Origin: Flavobacteriales bacterium
GTDB taxonomy: Bacteria > Bacteroidota > Bacteroidia > Flavobacteriales_D > Crocinitomicaceae
Length of the DNA stretch: 7,344 bases
Direction: 5' to 3'
Assembly: GCA_009926905.1 (NCBI GenBank)
Contig: RFNX01000529.1
Coordinates: 1 to 7,344, forward strand
Shown here: piece by piece, positions 7,249 to 7,344 of the stretch
How the letters are laid out: each line of letters starts with the position of its first letter
How positions within the stretch are numbered: position 1 is the stretch's first letter
The notes under the pieces: generated by a model
The model's database searches: none
Seen by the model: only the letters and a program-made list of their open reading frames with translations
Told to the model about the DNA's origin: nothing
Position numbers and translations under genes: made by a program

Positions 7249-7344
7249 AGCTGTGAAAAAATTGGATTATAAAATCAAGTCTTTTAATCGCCAAAACTGG
7301 TCGTTGTTGAAAACTAAAAATCTAAAAAATGAATATATAATTTC
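7249..7344. other. Region upstream of dnaE, A+T-rich, no clear gene
   Basis: Ninety-six bases with no complete gene on either strand. On the minus strand one frame is open from the window edge to the TAA at 7269-7267 (25 codons, ending DQFWRLKDLIL), in the same frame as dnaE but separated from it by the stop. It could be the tail of an upstream gene 18 nt before dnaE or simply untranslated DNA; it is too short to decide. No terminator-like hairpin and no Shine-Dalgarno sequence before dnaE are visible. Confidence 0.5.
7266..7294 (-). promoter_or_regulatory. Weak sigma70-like promoter candidate for dnaE
   Basis: On the minus strand TTGGCG (7294-7289) is followed after 17 nt by TATAAT (7271-7266), a perfect -10 and 4 of 6 matches at -35. 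The -10 box lies 17 nt before the dnaE start, so the leader would be only about 10 nt. Bacteroidota primary promoters usually follow TTG plus TAnnTTTG, which I do not find here in good form, and TATAAT arises easily in such A+T-rich DNA. The box also overlaps the in-frame TAA stop. Treat as a candidate only. Confidence 0.25.

Overview
The window suggests a member of the Bacteroidota, most likely a flavobacterium-like lineage; I cannot name the genus. The evidence is low G+C, starts without Shine-Dalgarno sequences, a replicative DNA polymerase III alpha subunit carrying its own N-terminal DnaQ-type proofreading exonuclease (an arrangement I recall from flavobacterial DnaE proteins), and a TPR-containing LytS-type histidine kinase paired with a LytTR response regulator.

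All three genes lie on the minus strand and are read from right to left. Positions 7344-7249 are a short upstream region with a weak promoter candidate. Positions 7248-2704 are dnaE (1514 aa: exonuclease, PHP, polymerase core, clamp-binding motif, OB fold). Positions 2700-523 are a 725-aa sensor kinase with signal peptide, TPR repeats, coiled coil, one membrane helix, His_kinase and HATPase domains. Positions 511-1 are the first 170 residues of its response regulator, cut by the window edge inside the LytTR DNA-binding domain. Gene spacing is 3 nt (dnaE to kinase) and 11 nt (kinase to regulator), and there is no terminator between genes, so one transcript is likely. A candidate internal promoter with an embedded palindrome sits at the very end of dnaE and could express the two-component pair separately. 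No stretch of 300 bases lacks a gene.

The polymerase acts in chromosome replication. The kinase and regulator form a signalling pair whose signal and targets cannot be read from the sequence. The link between replication and signalling is only one of gene order.

I see no mobile element, CRISPR array, RNA gene or obviously new system. The points most worth a second look are an insertion of roughly 60 residues in the exonuclease domain of DnaE, a PHP domain that has lost about six of its nine usual metal ligands beside an intact exonuclease, and the tight coupling of dnaE to a two-component system.
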